A stretch of 8,139 nt of DNA from Planctomycetota bacterium. Lineage in GTDB: Bacteria; Planctomycetota; Phycisphaerae; Phycisphaerales; SM1A02. Position numbers and translations under genes: made by a program. The stretch's first letter is position 1. Each line of letters starts with the position of its first letter. The stretch covers positions 1 to 8,139 of the forward strand of contig RFQW01000055.1 of NCBI GenBank assembly GCA_009924765.1. The letters are read 5' to 3'. Under the pieces are notes generated by a model. The model saw only the letters and a list, made by a program, of their open reading frames with translations, was not told where the DNA came from and searched no databases. Shown here piece by piece: positions 1-6,251 of the stretch.

Positions 1-1440
1 GCGCGCGATGCGCTCGCTGATCTCGCCGCCGGTGGCGTAGGTGTACTCGAAGGTGAACTTGTCGCCCTTCTCGTTCTCCAGGATGCCGTCGCCGTCGCGA
101 TCCTTCCAGCCAGCCTCGGCCAGCAGCGCCTTCGCCTTCTCGGGGTCGAACGGCAGCGGTGCCACGCTGGGGTCGCTCGCCGGGCTCTCGGGATTCATCG
201 GACCCTTGCTCACGATGCCGATGCCGTCCCAGATGTCGCGGATCATGCGCTCGCGATCAAGCAGCATGGTCATCGCCTTGCGCACGCGCTTGTCGGCGAA
301 GGGCGTGGCCTTGCCGTTGCGCGGTCCGCACTGCCACGCGATGAAGCTGTAGCCGCAGCGCATGTTGGTCCACTTCAGCATGTAGCTGCTCTTCTCGAAC
401 TGCGGCTCGTCCTTCATCAGCTTGTTGAACTGCGGGCTGGTGGGCAGCATCATCGAGCCCTCGCCGTTGCGGTACGCCACCAGCCGGCCCAGATCGTCCT
501 TGATGGTGCGGAAGCGCATGCCGGCCAGCGGCGCGGGCGCGGCCCAGTACTGCTCGTTGCGCACCAGCACCACGTCCTGACCGGGCGTCCACTGGCTGGC
601 CAGGTCATCCGGGCCCTTCGGCAGCTTCTCCAGCCGGAACTGACCCGAACCCATCAGCATGCCGGTCGCCTGGTTCACCTGCGACGGCTCGAACTTGGCG
701 TAGTAGTGCTTGGGCAGGATCGGGTCGCCGAACGCGATCAGGATGTTGGTGAACAGCGGCTCCTTGAACACGAATTCGACCGTGTGATCATCGATCACCT
801 TCACGTCCTTCAGGTTGTCCTGCGTGCTGCGGGTGCGCTCGGCCTCGATCAGCGGATTGTTGATGAAGTCCAGGTAGGTCCAGCGCACGTCCTCGGCCGT
901 CACCGGCTGGCCGTCGCTGAAGTGCGCCAGCGGATTGATGTGTGCGCGGATCCACAGGCCGTCGGGGTCGATCTGCCAGCCGTCGGCCAGCTGCCCCACC
1001 ATCTTCAGCGTCTTCGGATCGAAGGTGCCCAGTGCCTCGCACACGCGATCCATCACGCGGGTCTGGTACACGTCGCTGGCGATGTAGGGCGTCAACTTGG
1101 CGGGCTGCGCCTCGAACAGTTCGGTGAACTCGCCGCCCTCGCCGTACCCGGGCAGCTTGGCCGGATCGCTGGCCGCAGCGGGTGCGTTCCAGCGCTCGAT
1201 CTTCACGCCGGGACGGGCCCATGCGTCGTCACGCGGCGCGGCAGCCGTGGTCGTCGCGGCCGCAGCCGGTGCCACCCGAATCTGCTGGATGCGCTTCTCC
1301 AGATCGGCGATGCGGCCATCCACCTTCTGCAGCAGTTCCCACTGCCGATCGCGCTGCACCATCGAAAGCCACACGCTCAGCGCCACCGCGAGCAGCAGCA
1401 CCAGCATCACGAGGTCCTTGAATCCGAAGCCGTTTCGCAT
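1..1440 (-). CDS. ABC transporter peptide-binding protein (SBP_bac_5 / OppA-DppA family), membrane-anchored, 3' end outside window
   Basis: This is the extracytoplasmic solute-binding component of an oligopeptide/dipeptide-type importer. The frame is open from ATG at 1440 through base 1, giving 480 residues with no stop, so the C-terminus lies beyond the left edge. Residues 1-10 are short and basic, and about 10-28 form a hydrophobic helix without a lipobox Cys or a clear signal-peptidase site. Residues about 29-55 look like a short coiled coil (QRDRQWELLQKVDGRIADLE), followed by an Ala/Thr linker to about 70. The family domain starts near 105. It shows the hallmark HFSDGQPVTAEDV (173-185), GSGQFRLEKL (264-273), FADKRVRKAM (381-390) and an Asp-rich loop DRDGDG (447-452) seen in many relatives. 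No purine-rich ribosome site precedes the ATG, but an in-frame TGA (the permease stop) lies only 12 codons upstream, and an internal start would cut the membrane helix. The permease gene is 36 bases upstream, suggesting co-transcription. Family is confident; the ligand is unknown. Confidence 0.92.
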   Translation of the reverse strand, partial: MRNGFGFKDLVMLVLLLAVALSVWLSMVQRDRQWELLQKVDGRIADLEKRIQQIRVAPAAAATTTAAAPRDDAWARPGVKIERWNAPAAASDPAKLPGYGEGGEFTELFEAQPAKLTPYIASDVYQTRVMDRVCEALGTFDPKTLKMVGQLADGWQIDPDGLWIRAHINPLAHFSDGQPVTAEDVRWTYLDFINNPLIEAERTRSTQDNLKDVKVIDDHTVEFVFKEPLFTNILIAFGDPILPKHYYAKFEPSQVNQATGMLMGSGQFRLEKLPKGPDDLASQWTPGQDVVLVRNEQYWAAPAPLAGMRFRTIKDDLGRLVAYRNGEGSMMLPTSPQFNKLMKDEPQFEKSSYMLKWTNMRCGYSFIAWQCGPRNGKATPFADKRVRKAMTMLLDRERMIRDIWDGIGIVSKGPMNPESPASDPSVAPLPFDPEKAKALLAEAGWKDRDGDGILENEKGDKFTFEYTYATGGEISERIAR

Positions 1441-1445
1441 GGGAC

Positions 1446-1464
1446 GCGAAGGGTAGCGAAGGGT
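1446..1464. repeat. Short tandem direct repeat in the permease / binding-protein spacer
   Basis: The 9-mer GCGAAGGGT occurs at 1446-1454 and again at 1456-1464, spaced by one base. It fills most of the 36-base spacer and takes the place where a ribosome site would be expected. On the transcribed strand it reads as pyrimidine-rich CCCTTCGC units. It may be chance or a small duplication; no function is known. Confidence 0.6.
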
Positions 1465-1476
1465 CGCCGATGCGTC

Positions 1477-2472
1477 TCAACCTGCCGACGCCGGGTCGAG
1501 TCGATCGCGCAGCCGATCTGCCGCGAAATTCAGCGAAAGCAGCGCGAAGGCCACCACGCCGCACGGCGGCAACAGCAGCCACCATCGACCCTTCACCAGA
1601 TTCAGTTCGGGCAGTCCATCGGCCGCAAGGTTGCCCAGGCTCGGCAGTGGTTCACGAATGCCGATGCCGAGGAAACTCAGGAAGCTCTCGCTCAGGATCG
1701 CGGCCGGCACGGCCAGCGCCGCATACGCCGCCACAGGGCCGGCGAGGTTGGGCAGCAGATGCCACCAGAAGATGCGCGGCGAACCCGCGCCCATCGCGCG
1801 CGCCGCCTCCACGAACGCCCGCTCGCGCAGCGACAGCACCTGCCCGCGCACCACGCGGCTCATGGTGAGCCATCCCACGCCTGCCACCGCAACCAGCATG
1901 GTGAACAGGTTGATGCCCTGCCGCAGCGTGGGCGACACATCACGCAGGAATCGATCGGCAAGCCCGTCCACCGCCACGCTCAGCAGCGTGGCAAGCAGGA
2001 TGCTCGGCAATGCGTACAGCACATCAACGCTGCGCATCAGCCACGCATCGGTGCGTCCGCCAAACCATGCGGCTGCCGTTCCCCACGCCACGCCCACCGC
2101 CGTCGCCACCAGCGCCGCCGCGATGCCGAGCGTGAGCGAGATGGCGCTGCCCGCCACCACACGCGCCAGCACATCGCGACCGATTCGATCGGTGCCCAGC
2201 AGTCGGCCGGGCACGTATTGACCCGCTGCTTCGGCCGCCTGCACGCGCGCGGCGGAAGCGGCATCCGACATCCACGACGGCGGCAGCAGACTCAATTGCA
2301 GGTTCTGCGCGGACCATCGTGCGGCGTGCGCGCCGCCGGGCAACGCGACGGAACCGAACGCCCACGGTGACAGCAGCACGACCACCCCCAGCAGTCCACA
2401 GAGCAGCCATACGCCCACGCCCCCACCGCCGGTGCGGCGCGCGCGAAGCGTCGGTTCTGCGGAGGGGCTCAC
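1477..2472 (-). CDS. ABC transporter permease, OppC/DppC type (BPD_transp_1)
   Basis: This is an inner-membrane permease subunit of a peptide/nickel-type importer. With a GTG start at 2472 it has 331 residues, slightly longer than the usual 280-310. A first membrane helix lies at about 20-40, followed by a periplasmic stretch of about 50 residues, then the DppC signature LLGTDRIGRDVLARVVAG (91-108). Further helices lie at about 110-135, 145-168, 190-208, 245-268 and 297-316. The cytoplasmic EAA loop that docks the ATPase is clear: EAARAMGAGSPRIFWWHLLP (222-241). SESFLSFLGIG (261-271) and the LRDRLDP tail (321-327) are also typical. The open frame extends upstream to 2574, but that would overlap the preceding gene by 92 bases with a low-complexity Arg/Ala leader. 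GTG at 2472 sits 10 bases after that gene's stop and keeps the first helix, though no clear ribosome site is visible. The partner OppB/DppB permease is not adjacent, which is unusual. Confidence 0.93.
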   Translation of the reverse strand: MSPSAEPTLRARRTGGGGVGVWLLCGLLGVVVLLSPWAFGSVALPGGAHAARWSAQNLQLSLLPPSWMSDAASAARVQAAEAAGQYVPGRLLGTDRIGRDVLARVVAGSAISLTLGIAAALVATAVGVAWGTAAAWFGGRTDAWLMRSVDVLYALPSILLATLLSVAVDGLADRFLRDVSPTLRQGINLFTMLVAVAGVGWLTMSRVVRGQVLSLRERAFVEAARAMGAGSPRIFWWHLLPNLAGPVAAYAALAVPAAILSESFLSFLGIGIREPLPSLGNLAADGLPELNLVKGRWWLLLPPCGVVAFALLSLNFAADRLRDRLDPASAG

Positions 2473-2482
2473 GGCCCGCAAT

Positions 2483-3283
2483 CTACGGCTTTGGCGAAGG
2501 CTCCGGGCGGTCCATGCCGTCGGCCGGACGCTTGGGCTCGCCGCCCTCGCGGCGCGGCCACGCGCCCTCGCCACCGATCAGCATGGACATGGGCACCTCG
2601 GACATGCGCCCGAACTTCGGCGACTCGCCGCGCTGCACCGCGCTCACCACCTCGTTCAGTCGAGTCTCGCGGTCCTTGATGTCGGTCTGCAGCTTGCGAC
2701 GCGCCTCCTTCAGGCCCTTCTCCATCGCGACCAGTTCGTAGGCGCGCGCCTTCATGTCCAGTTCAAACTGCTGCTGCGCGGCCTGGCGCACCTCGACCAG
2801 CGCGGCGGCCTCGGCGGCGGCGTCACCAGCGTCCTTCGCCTGCTTCAGGCGCTCGCCCGCGGCGCGGATCTGCCGCTGCATGCGGAAGTCCTCCACCCGA
2901 GCCTTGTACAGCTCGGGCTGCCGCTCACGCATCCACGACAGTCCGATCAGCATGCGCGACTGCGTGCCGATGCGCTGACGCAACTCGGCGGGATCCTTGG
3001 CGCGCATGGACTCCAGGCCCTCGGCCCATGCCGGATCGATGTCCCGCGCGGTGGCGATGATGCGATTGATGTCCTCATCGGTGATCTCGCGACGCATGCC
3101 CGCGCCACCGCGCCGCCCCTCGCCGCCGGGCTGCGCCTTGGCTGCAGGACGCGGCTCGTCAGCGGCCGGCGGCGCCTGTCGCGCACCCGCCGCGAATGGA
3201 AGCAGCAGACCCGCCGTGAGGCACAGTGCGCCCATCGCGACCACTCTTGAGCGCCGACGAACGCTGCGTTCGACCTTCGTCAT
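2483..3283 (-). CDS. Exported alpha-helical/coiled-coil protein of unknown function, in ECF sigma operon
   Basis: This 266-residue protein is not a family I can name. It has a basic N-terminus (KVERSVRRRSR) and a hydrophobic core at about 14-33 ending near AAGARQA, which looks like a Sec signal peptide. It has no lipobox. Residues about 36-65 are Pro/Ala/Gly-rich and disordered-looking. Residues about 66-215 are strongly charged and helical with few glycines, probably a helical hairpin or coiled coil rich in Arg, Glu, Gln and Ala. A Pro/Gly/Arg-rich tail follows (about 236-266). Its start overlaps the upstream gene's stop as ATGA (3280-3283), so translation is probably coupled. Its place after a sigma factor and a one-helix membrane protein recalls periplasmic sensors such as CnrX, and CpxP/Spy-type helical proteins are similar in build. 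I see no convincing LTxxQ motif, so that analogy is only architectural. No catalytic residues stand out. Confidence 0.8.
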   Translation of the reverse strand: MTKVERSVRRRSRVVAMGALCLTAGLLLPFAAGARQAPPAADEPRPAAKAQPGGEGRRGGAGMRREITDEDINRIIATARDIDPAWAEGLESMRAKDPAELRQRIGTQSRMLIGLSWMRERQPELYKARVEDFRMQRQIRAAGERLKQAKDAGDAAAEAAALVEVRQAAQQQFELDMKARAYELVAMEKGLKEARRKLQTDIKDRETRLNEVVSAVQRGESPKFGRMSEVPMSMLIGGEGAWPRREGGEPKRPADGMDRPEPSPKP

Positions 3284-3678
3284 CCGTCCACCCGACCCTT
3301 CAGCAGCAGCTGCATCTCGGCGTCGAGGTCGTTCAGCCCCACGCCCTGCATCGCGTTCACGGTGGAGAAGTCCTCACCCAGCACGCCATCACCCGCCACC
3401 GCCATCACCGCGGTGAGGTTGGCCTCGCTGCTGTCGTCCGGCGCATGCATGGCGGTGAACCGCAGTGCAAGCCCCGACGCCAGCAGCAGCGCAGCCGCAG
3501 CGGCCACCCAACGGAACGAGAGCCGCGCCAACACCGCCGGCGCCTGCTGGTTCTCTGGAAGCATGGGCGCACTCGCGCGGTACAGCCTGTCGGCCAGGCC
3601 GGCGGGCACGCGAGCCGACTGCGCGCCCAACAGGCGATGCAGACGAGGCGAATGGTCGGGATCAGGGGTGGACATCAT
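3280..3678 (-). CDS. Small single-pass membrane protein, putative anti-sigma factor
   Basis: This 132-residue protein has a cytoplasmic-looking N-terminal part (1-55) containing LHRLLGAQSARVPAGLADRL (13-31 region). It is followed by one hydrophobic helix at about 56-74 (FRWVAAAAALLLASGLALRF) and an acidic C-terminal part (80-132) expected outside the membrane. It lies directly downstream of the ECF sigma gene, the usual place for a membrane-tethered anti-sigma factor, and that is the main basis for the call. The zinc anti-sigma motif HxxxCxxC is absent; the protein has no cysteine at all. It would therefore have to bind sigma in another way. The start may be either of two adjacent ATGs (3678 or 3675); the ribosome site GGAAGGA fits both. 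The gene is separated from the sigma gene by 90 bases, so it may be partly independently controlled. Function is inferred from position and topology only. Confidence 0.75.
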   Translation of the reverse strand: MMSTPDPDHSPRLHRLLGAQSARVPAGLADRLYRASAPMLPENQQAPAVLARLSFRWVAAAAALLLASGLALRFTAMHAPDDSSEANLTAVMAVAGDGVLGEDFSTVNAMQGVGLNDLDAEMQLLLKGRVDG

Positions 3679-3685
3679 GATTGGA

Positions 3686-3692
3686 TCCTTCC
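3686..3692 (-). promoter_or_regulatory. Ribosome binding site of the putative anti-sigma gene
   Basis: GGAAGGA on the minus strand lies 7 bases before the ATG at 3678 and 10 before the ATG at 3675. It is one of only two clear Shine-Dalgarno matches in the window, suggesting efficient independent initiation of this gene. Confidence 0.7.
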
Positions 3693-3768
3693 AGACGGGG
3701 TTCGGAACGGCGCCGCAAGGACGCTGTTGCAGCAGGTGACGAGAAATCCGGCAGTATCGGACGGCGCT

Positions 3769-4332
3769 TCATTCGGTCTCTTCCTCCCCCAGACGGCGGC
3801 CGATCAGGCCCTTCAGCTTGCGCAGGGCCCGGTGGTGGCGCGCCAGCAGGGTTCCGAGGGGTTCATGCAGCAGGTCGGCCATCTGCTGAAAGCCCATGCC
3901 GCCCTGATGGCGCAGGTCGATCACCAGGCGGTCCGCCTCGGGCAACTGCTGCATGGCTTCGTGCAGTGCGGACAGTTCCTCGGCGGTCGCGTGCTCCTCC
4001 TGCCGGGCCGAGGGCCCGACGTCGGCCAGCACGTCCGAGTCCATCGGCCGCGCGTGGCGCTTGCGGCGGCGCATCTCGTCGCGCAGGCGGTTCAGCGCGA
4101 TGCGGAACAGCCACGCCTCGAAGCGCCCCTGCTCCACGTAGTCGCCCAGCTTGGTCGCCACGGTGCAGAACACGCTCTGCGCGATCTCCTCGGCCAGTTC
4201 CGGATCGTTGGTGTAGCTGCGCAGGAAGGCGAACACGCGCGGACCCCAGCGCTGCACCACCTCGCGCCAGGCCAGCTGGTCGCCGGCTGCGGCACGAGCC
4301 AGGAGTGCAGGAATCTCCTCGGGCTCCGTCAT
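3769..4332 (-). CDS. ECF-type RNA polymerase sigma factor (sigma-70 family, regions 2 and 4)
   Basis: This 187-residue protein directs RNA polymerase to a regulon-specific promoter set, probably in response to an envelope signal. Region 2 spans about 15-92. It includes GDQLAWREVVQRWGPRVFAF (17-36), DPELAEEIAQSVF (43-55, core binding and -10 recognition) and FEAWLFRIALNRLRDEMRR (71-89). An acidic linker (98-118) leads to region 4 at about 119-176, with LPEADRLVIDLRHQGGMGFQ (130-149) and the helix-turn-helix MADLLHEPLGTLLARHHRAL (151-170). Region 3 and region 1.1 are absent, as expected for the ECF class. The recognition helix reads GTLLARHHRAL rather than the common GTVKSRLHRA, so its -35 preference may differ. 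The start is ATG at 4332; an in-frame TGA at 4342-4344 rules out a longer product. A GC hairpin lies 25 bases upstream. The downstream membrane protein is the probable inhibitor. Confidence 0.95.
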   Translation of the reverse strand: MTEPEEIPALLARAAAGDQLAWREVVQRWGPRVFAFLRSYTNDPELAEEIAQSVFCTVATKLGDYVEQGRFEAWLFRIALNRLRDEMRRRKRHARPMDSDVLADVGPSARQEEHATAEELSALHEAMQQLPEADRLVIDLRHQGGMGFQQMADLLHEPLGTLLARHHRALRKLKGLIGRRLGEEETE

Positions 4333-4357
4333 GCGCGTGGCTCAATCTACTGCACGC

Positions 4358-4377
4358 GCCCCGCGTGGGTGCGGGGC
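4358..4377 (-). terminator. GC-rich hairpin between dnaB and the sigma factor gene (terminator or attenuator candidate)
   Basis: On the minus strand GCCCCGC and GCGGGGC form a perfect 7-base-pair stem around a 6-base loop (4365-4370). It starts 8 bases after the dnaB stop and ends 25 bases before the sigma ATG. No U-rich tract follows, so it is not a canonical intrinsic terminator. It could weaken read-through from dnaB, stabilise the 3' end, or affect sigma translation. Confidence 0.5.
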
Positions 4378-4385
4378 CGCAGCGA

Positions 4386-5873
4386 TCAGAGCGGCAGATC
4401 GTCGATGGCCTGCACGGATCGCGAGCGCGGCGCATCGAAGCCACCCGGCGGCGCGGCATCGGTGAAGTCGCGGAAGCGCGTCAGGCGACCATCCCAGGTG
4501 AGGCGCACGACACCCGTTGGGCCGTTTCGCTGCTTGGCAATGATGAGCTCGGCCAGACCGCGCTTGTCGGCGTTGGCCTCCAGCCAGTCGTCGTCGCCCT
4601 GGTGGTAGTACTCCTCGCGGTGCAGCATCAGCACCACGTCGGCGTCCTGCTCGATGCTGCCCGACTCGCGCAGATCGCTCATGCGCGGCTTGTGACCCTC
4701 GCGCTGCTCGGCGGCGCGGTTGAGCTGGCTCAGGCACACCACCGGCACGTCCAGCTCGCGCGCCATCGCCTTGATGCCTCGGCTGATCTCGCTCACTTCG
4801 GACTGGCGGCTTTCCACGCGCGCGCCGCTCGACATCAGCTGCAGGTAGTCGATGAACACCGCGGTGATGCCGTGCTTCTCCTTCAGGCGGCGCGCCTTGC
4901 TGCGCATGTTCAGCAGCGTCAGGCCCGGCGTGTCGTCGATCCAGATCTGCGAATCCTGCAGGCTTTCGCAGGCCGCCAGCAGCGCTCGGTAGTCCTCCTT
5001 GCGCAGCATGTTGCGACGCAGGCGCTGGCTGTCGATGCCGCCCTTGGCGCACAGGATGCGCTGCACCAGCTGCTGCCGGCCCATTTCCAGGCTGAACATG
5101 GCCACCGGCTGCCCCGTGGCCGCCACGTTCTCCATCATGTTCAGCGCAAGCGCGGTCTTGCCCATGCTGGGACGCGCGGCCAGGATCAGCATCTCGCCCT
5201 TCTGCAGGCCGCTGGTCATCTCGTCGAACTCGGCGAAACCGGCGGGCAGACCGGTGAAGGGCTTGCCCTCGCTGGCGTCGATCACCTTCAGCGTGTGGTC
5301 GAGCAGTTCCTTCAGGCTGGCGAAGCGCGCACCATCACGTCGCTGCGCGATGGCGAAGATGCGCTGCTCGGCCCCCTCGAGCACCTGCTGCGGTTCGTCA
5401 CCCGAACCCTGCGCGTCGGCCAGAATCTCGCCCGCGGCGCGAATGAGTTCGCGCATGGTCGACTTGTCGCGCACGATGCGCGCATACTCCTGCGCGTGCG
5501 CGGCGGTGGGAGAACTCTCCGCGAGCTCCACCAGATAGTTGGTGCCGCCCACGTCCTCGAGCAGTCCCTTGTCGGTCAGGTGCGCGTTCAACTGCACCAC
5601 GTCGAGCGTGGCGGTGCGGTCCCAGATCTGCACCATGGCGTCGAAGATGGCGCCGTGGGCGGGCCGATGGAAATCCGCGCCGTTGGGAATGCTCTGGATC
5701 ACGTCGCCGATCACGCGCGGATCGATCAGGATGGCGCCCAGCAGGCTCATCTCCGCCTCGATCGAATGCGGCGGCGCCGCGTCCAGCAGGCGCTTGGCGT
5801 CACGGGCGTCGATGCGGGAACGGTCCCGCGAGGCGGGCCGACCCGATGGCTTGGCGGGATCCATGTCGGTCAC
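4386..5873 (-). CDS. dnaB: Replicative DNA helicase DnaB
   Basis: This is the hexameric ATP-driven helicase that unwinds the replication fork and loads primase. The protein has 495 residues, close to the family norm with a slightly extended N-terminus (1-35, Arg/Asp-rich). The primase-interacting N-terminal domain covers about 35-140 (PPHSIEAEMSLLGAILIDPR at 34-53). A linker helix follows, and the RecA-like domain covers about 205-470. Walker A is ARPSMGKTAL (233-242), the catalytic Glu lies in SLEM (261-264), Walker B is VFIDYLQLM (339-347), and LSQLNR (381-386), DLRESGSIEQDAD (400-412) and KQRNGPTG (447-454) complete the core. No intein interrupts the P-loop or other conserved sites. The first possible start is GTG at 5873, 5 bases after the upstream HU-family stop; ATG at 5864 is equally plausible. 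Neither has a clear ribosome site, so coupling to the upstream gene is likely. Confidence 0.98.
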   Translation of the reverse strand: MTDMDPAKPSGRPASRDRSRIDARDAKRLLDAAPPHSIEAEMSLLGAILIDPRVIGDVIQSIPNGADFHRPAHGAIFDAMVQIWDRTATLDVVQLNAHLTDKGLLEDVGGTNYLVELAESSPTAAHAQEYARIVRDKSTMRELIRAAGEILADAQGSGDEPQQVLEGAEQRIFAIAQRRDGARFASLKELLDHTLKVIDASEGKPFTGLPAGFAEFDEMTSGLQKGEMLILAARPSMGKTALALNMMENVAATGQPVAMFSLEMGRQQLVQRILCAKGGIDSQRLRRNMLRKEDYRALLAACESLQDSQIWIDDTPGLTLLNMRSKARRLKEKHGITAVFIDYLQLMSSGARVESRQSEVSEISRGIKAMARELDVPVVCLSQLNRAAEQREGHKPRMSDLRESGSIEQDADVVLMLHREEYYHQGDDDWLEANADKRGLAELIIAKQRNGPTGVVRLTWDGRLTRFRDFTDAAPPGGFDAPRSRSVQAIDDLPL

Positions 5874-5878
5874 CGCGC

Positions 5879-6202
5879 TCAGCGGCTCGCGGCAGCAGCC
5901 ATGCCGGATTCGGTGGCGACCAGATCACCCTTCTCGCGCATCAGGCGACCCGGCTTGAAACGCACGGTCTGCTTGGCGGGCACATGCACGGCCTCGAGCG
6001 TCTTGGGGTTCTGGGCGCTGCGGGCCGCGCGCTGACGCACCTCGAACACGCCGAAGTCGCGGAACTCGAGACGGTTGCCCTGCCCCAGCTCCTCCACCAC
6101 CGCATCCAGGAAGTTCTGCACCACCGTCTTCACGTCGTTGCGCTGCAGGCCGGTCTTCTGGGCGATGCGTTCAACGAGTTCCTTCTTGGTGACGGTGTTC
6201 AT
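5879..6202 (-). CDS. HU/IHF-family nucleoid DNA-binding protein
   Basis: This is a small dimeric DNA-bending protein that shapes the nucleoid and assists replication and transcription. It has 107 residues against the usual 90-95; the excess is an Ala/Ser-rich C-terminal tail (about 94-107). Residues 1-45 form the helical dimerisation part (MNTVTKKELVERIAQKTGLQ). RLEFRDFGVFEVRQRAARSA (44-63) leads into the DNA-gripping beta arm, with NP at 65-66 supplying the intercalating proline, and VRFKPGRLMRE (80-90) closes the domain. The usual NPxTGE reads NPKTLE here. It has a good ribosome site and its own promoter, and dnaB follows within 5-14 bases, so HU and dnaB are probably co-transcribed. HU versus IHF subunit cannot be settled from sequence alone. 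Confidence 0.95.
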   Translation of the reverse strand: MNTVTKKELVERIAQKTGLQRNDVKTVVQNFLDAVVEELGQGNRLEFRDFGVFEVRQRAARSAQNPKTLEAVHVPAKQTVRFKPGRLMREKGDLVATESGMAAAASR

Positions 6203-6209
6203 CGTGCTT

Positions 6210-6213
6210 CTCC
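6210..6213 (-). promoter_or_regulatory. Ribosome binding site of the HU-family gene
   Basis: GGAG (within GGAGAA) on the minus strand lies 7 bases upstream of the ATG at 6202. It supports that start, consistent with strong translation of an abundant nucleoid protein. Confidence 0.75.
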
Positions 6214-6251
6214 AGATGGGGCGCTTCGGAATGTCGTAACCGCGACGGCGA

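Noticed and set aside
706..2370. 554-residue plus-strand open frame antisense to the binding-protein and permease genes
   Set aside because: The translation is rich in Arg, His, Gln and Ala with no domain motif, and the opposite strand carries clear family signatures. It is a shadow of GC-rich codon usage.
2473..2574. Longer permease start at 2574
   Set aside because: It would overlap the preceding gene by 92 bases and add only an Arg/Ala-rich leader. GTG at 2472 fits the gene spacing and membrane topology better.
3708..3715. Perfect 8-base palindrome CGGCGCCG in the sigma / anti-sigma spacer
   Set aside because: It is short, has no loop, and is common by chance in DNA of this composition.
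3705..3730. Possible ECF promoter (GCAAC, 16 bases, CGTTC on the minus strand) before the anti-sigma gene
   Set aside because: Such short degenerate motifs are common in GC-rich DNA, and without the sigma factor's known target the match cannot be separated from chance.
3747..3761. Small hairpin TCCG / CGGA followed by TTTCT, just after the sigma gene
   Set aside because: The 4-base-pair stem with a 7-base loop and short U-run is too weak to call a terminator.
3226..4608. 460-residue plus-strand open frame across the anti-sigma and sigma genes
   Set aside because: Composition is His/Gln/Arg-rich and there are no motifs. The opposite strand holds an unmistakable ECF sigma factor.
4386..5873. 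Possible intein or insertion in dnaB
   Set aside because: The P-loop, SLEM, Walker B and downstream motifs are at normal spacing and the protein has normal length.
3681..6035. 784-residue plus-strand open frame antisense to the sigma factor, dnaB and HU genes
   Set aside because: It spans several real minus-strand genes and has a low-complexity, biased composition and no recognisable motif. Long stop-free antisense frames are expected at this GC content.
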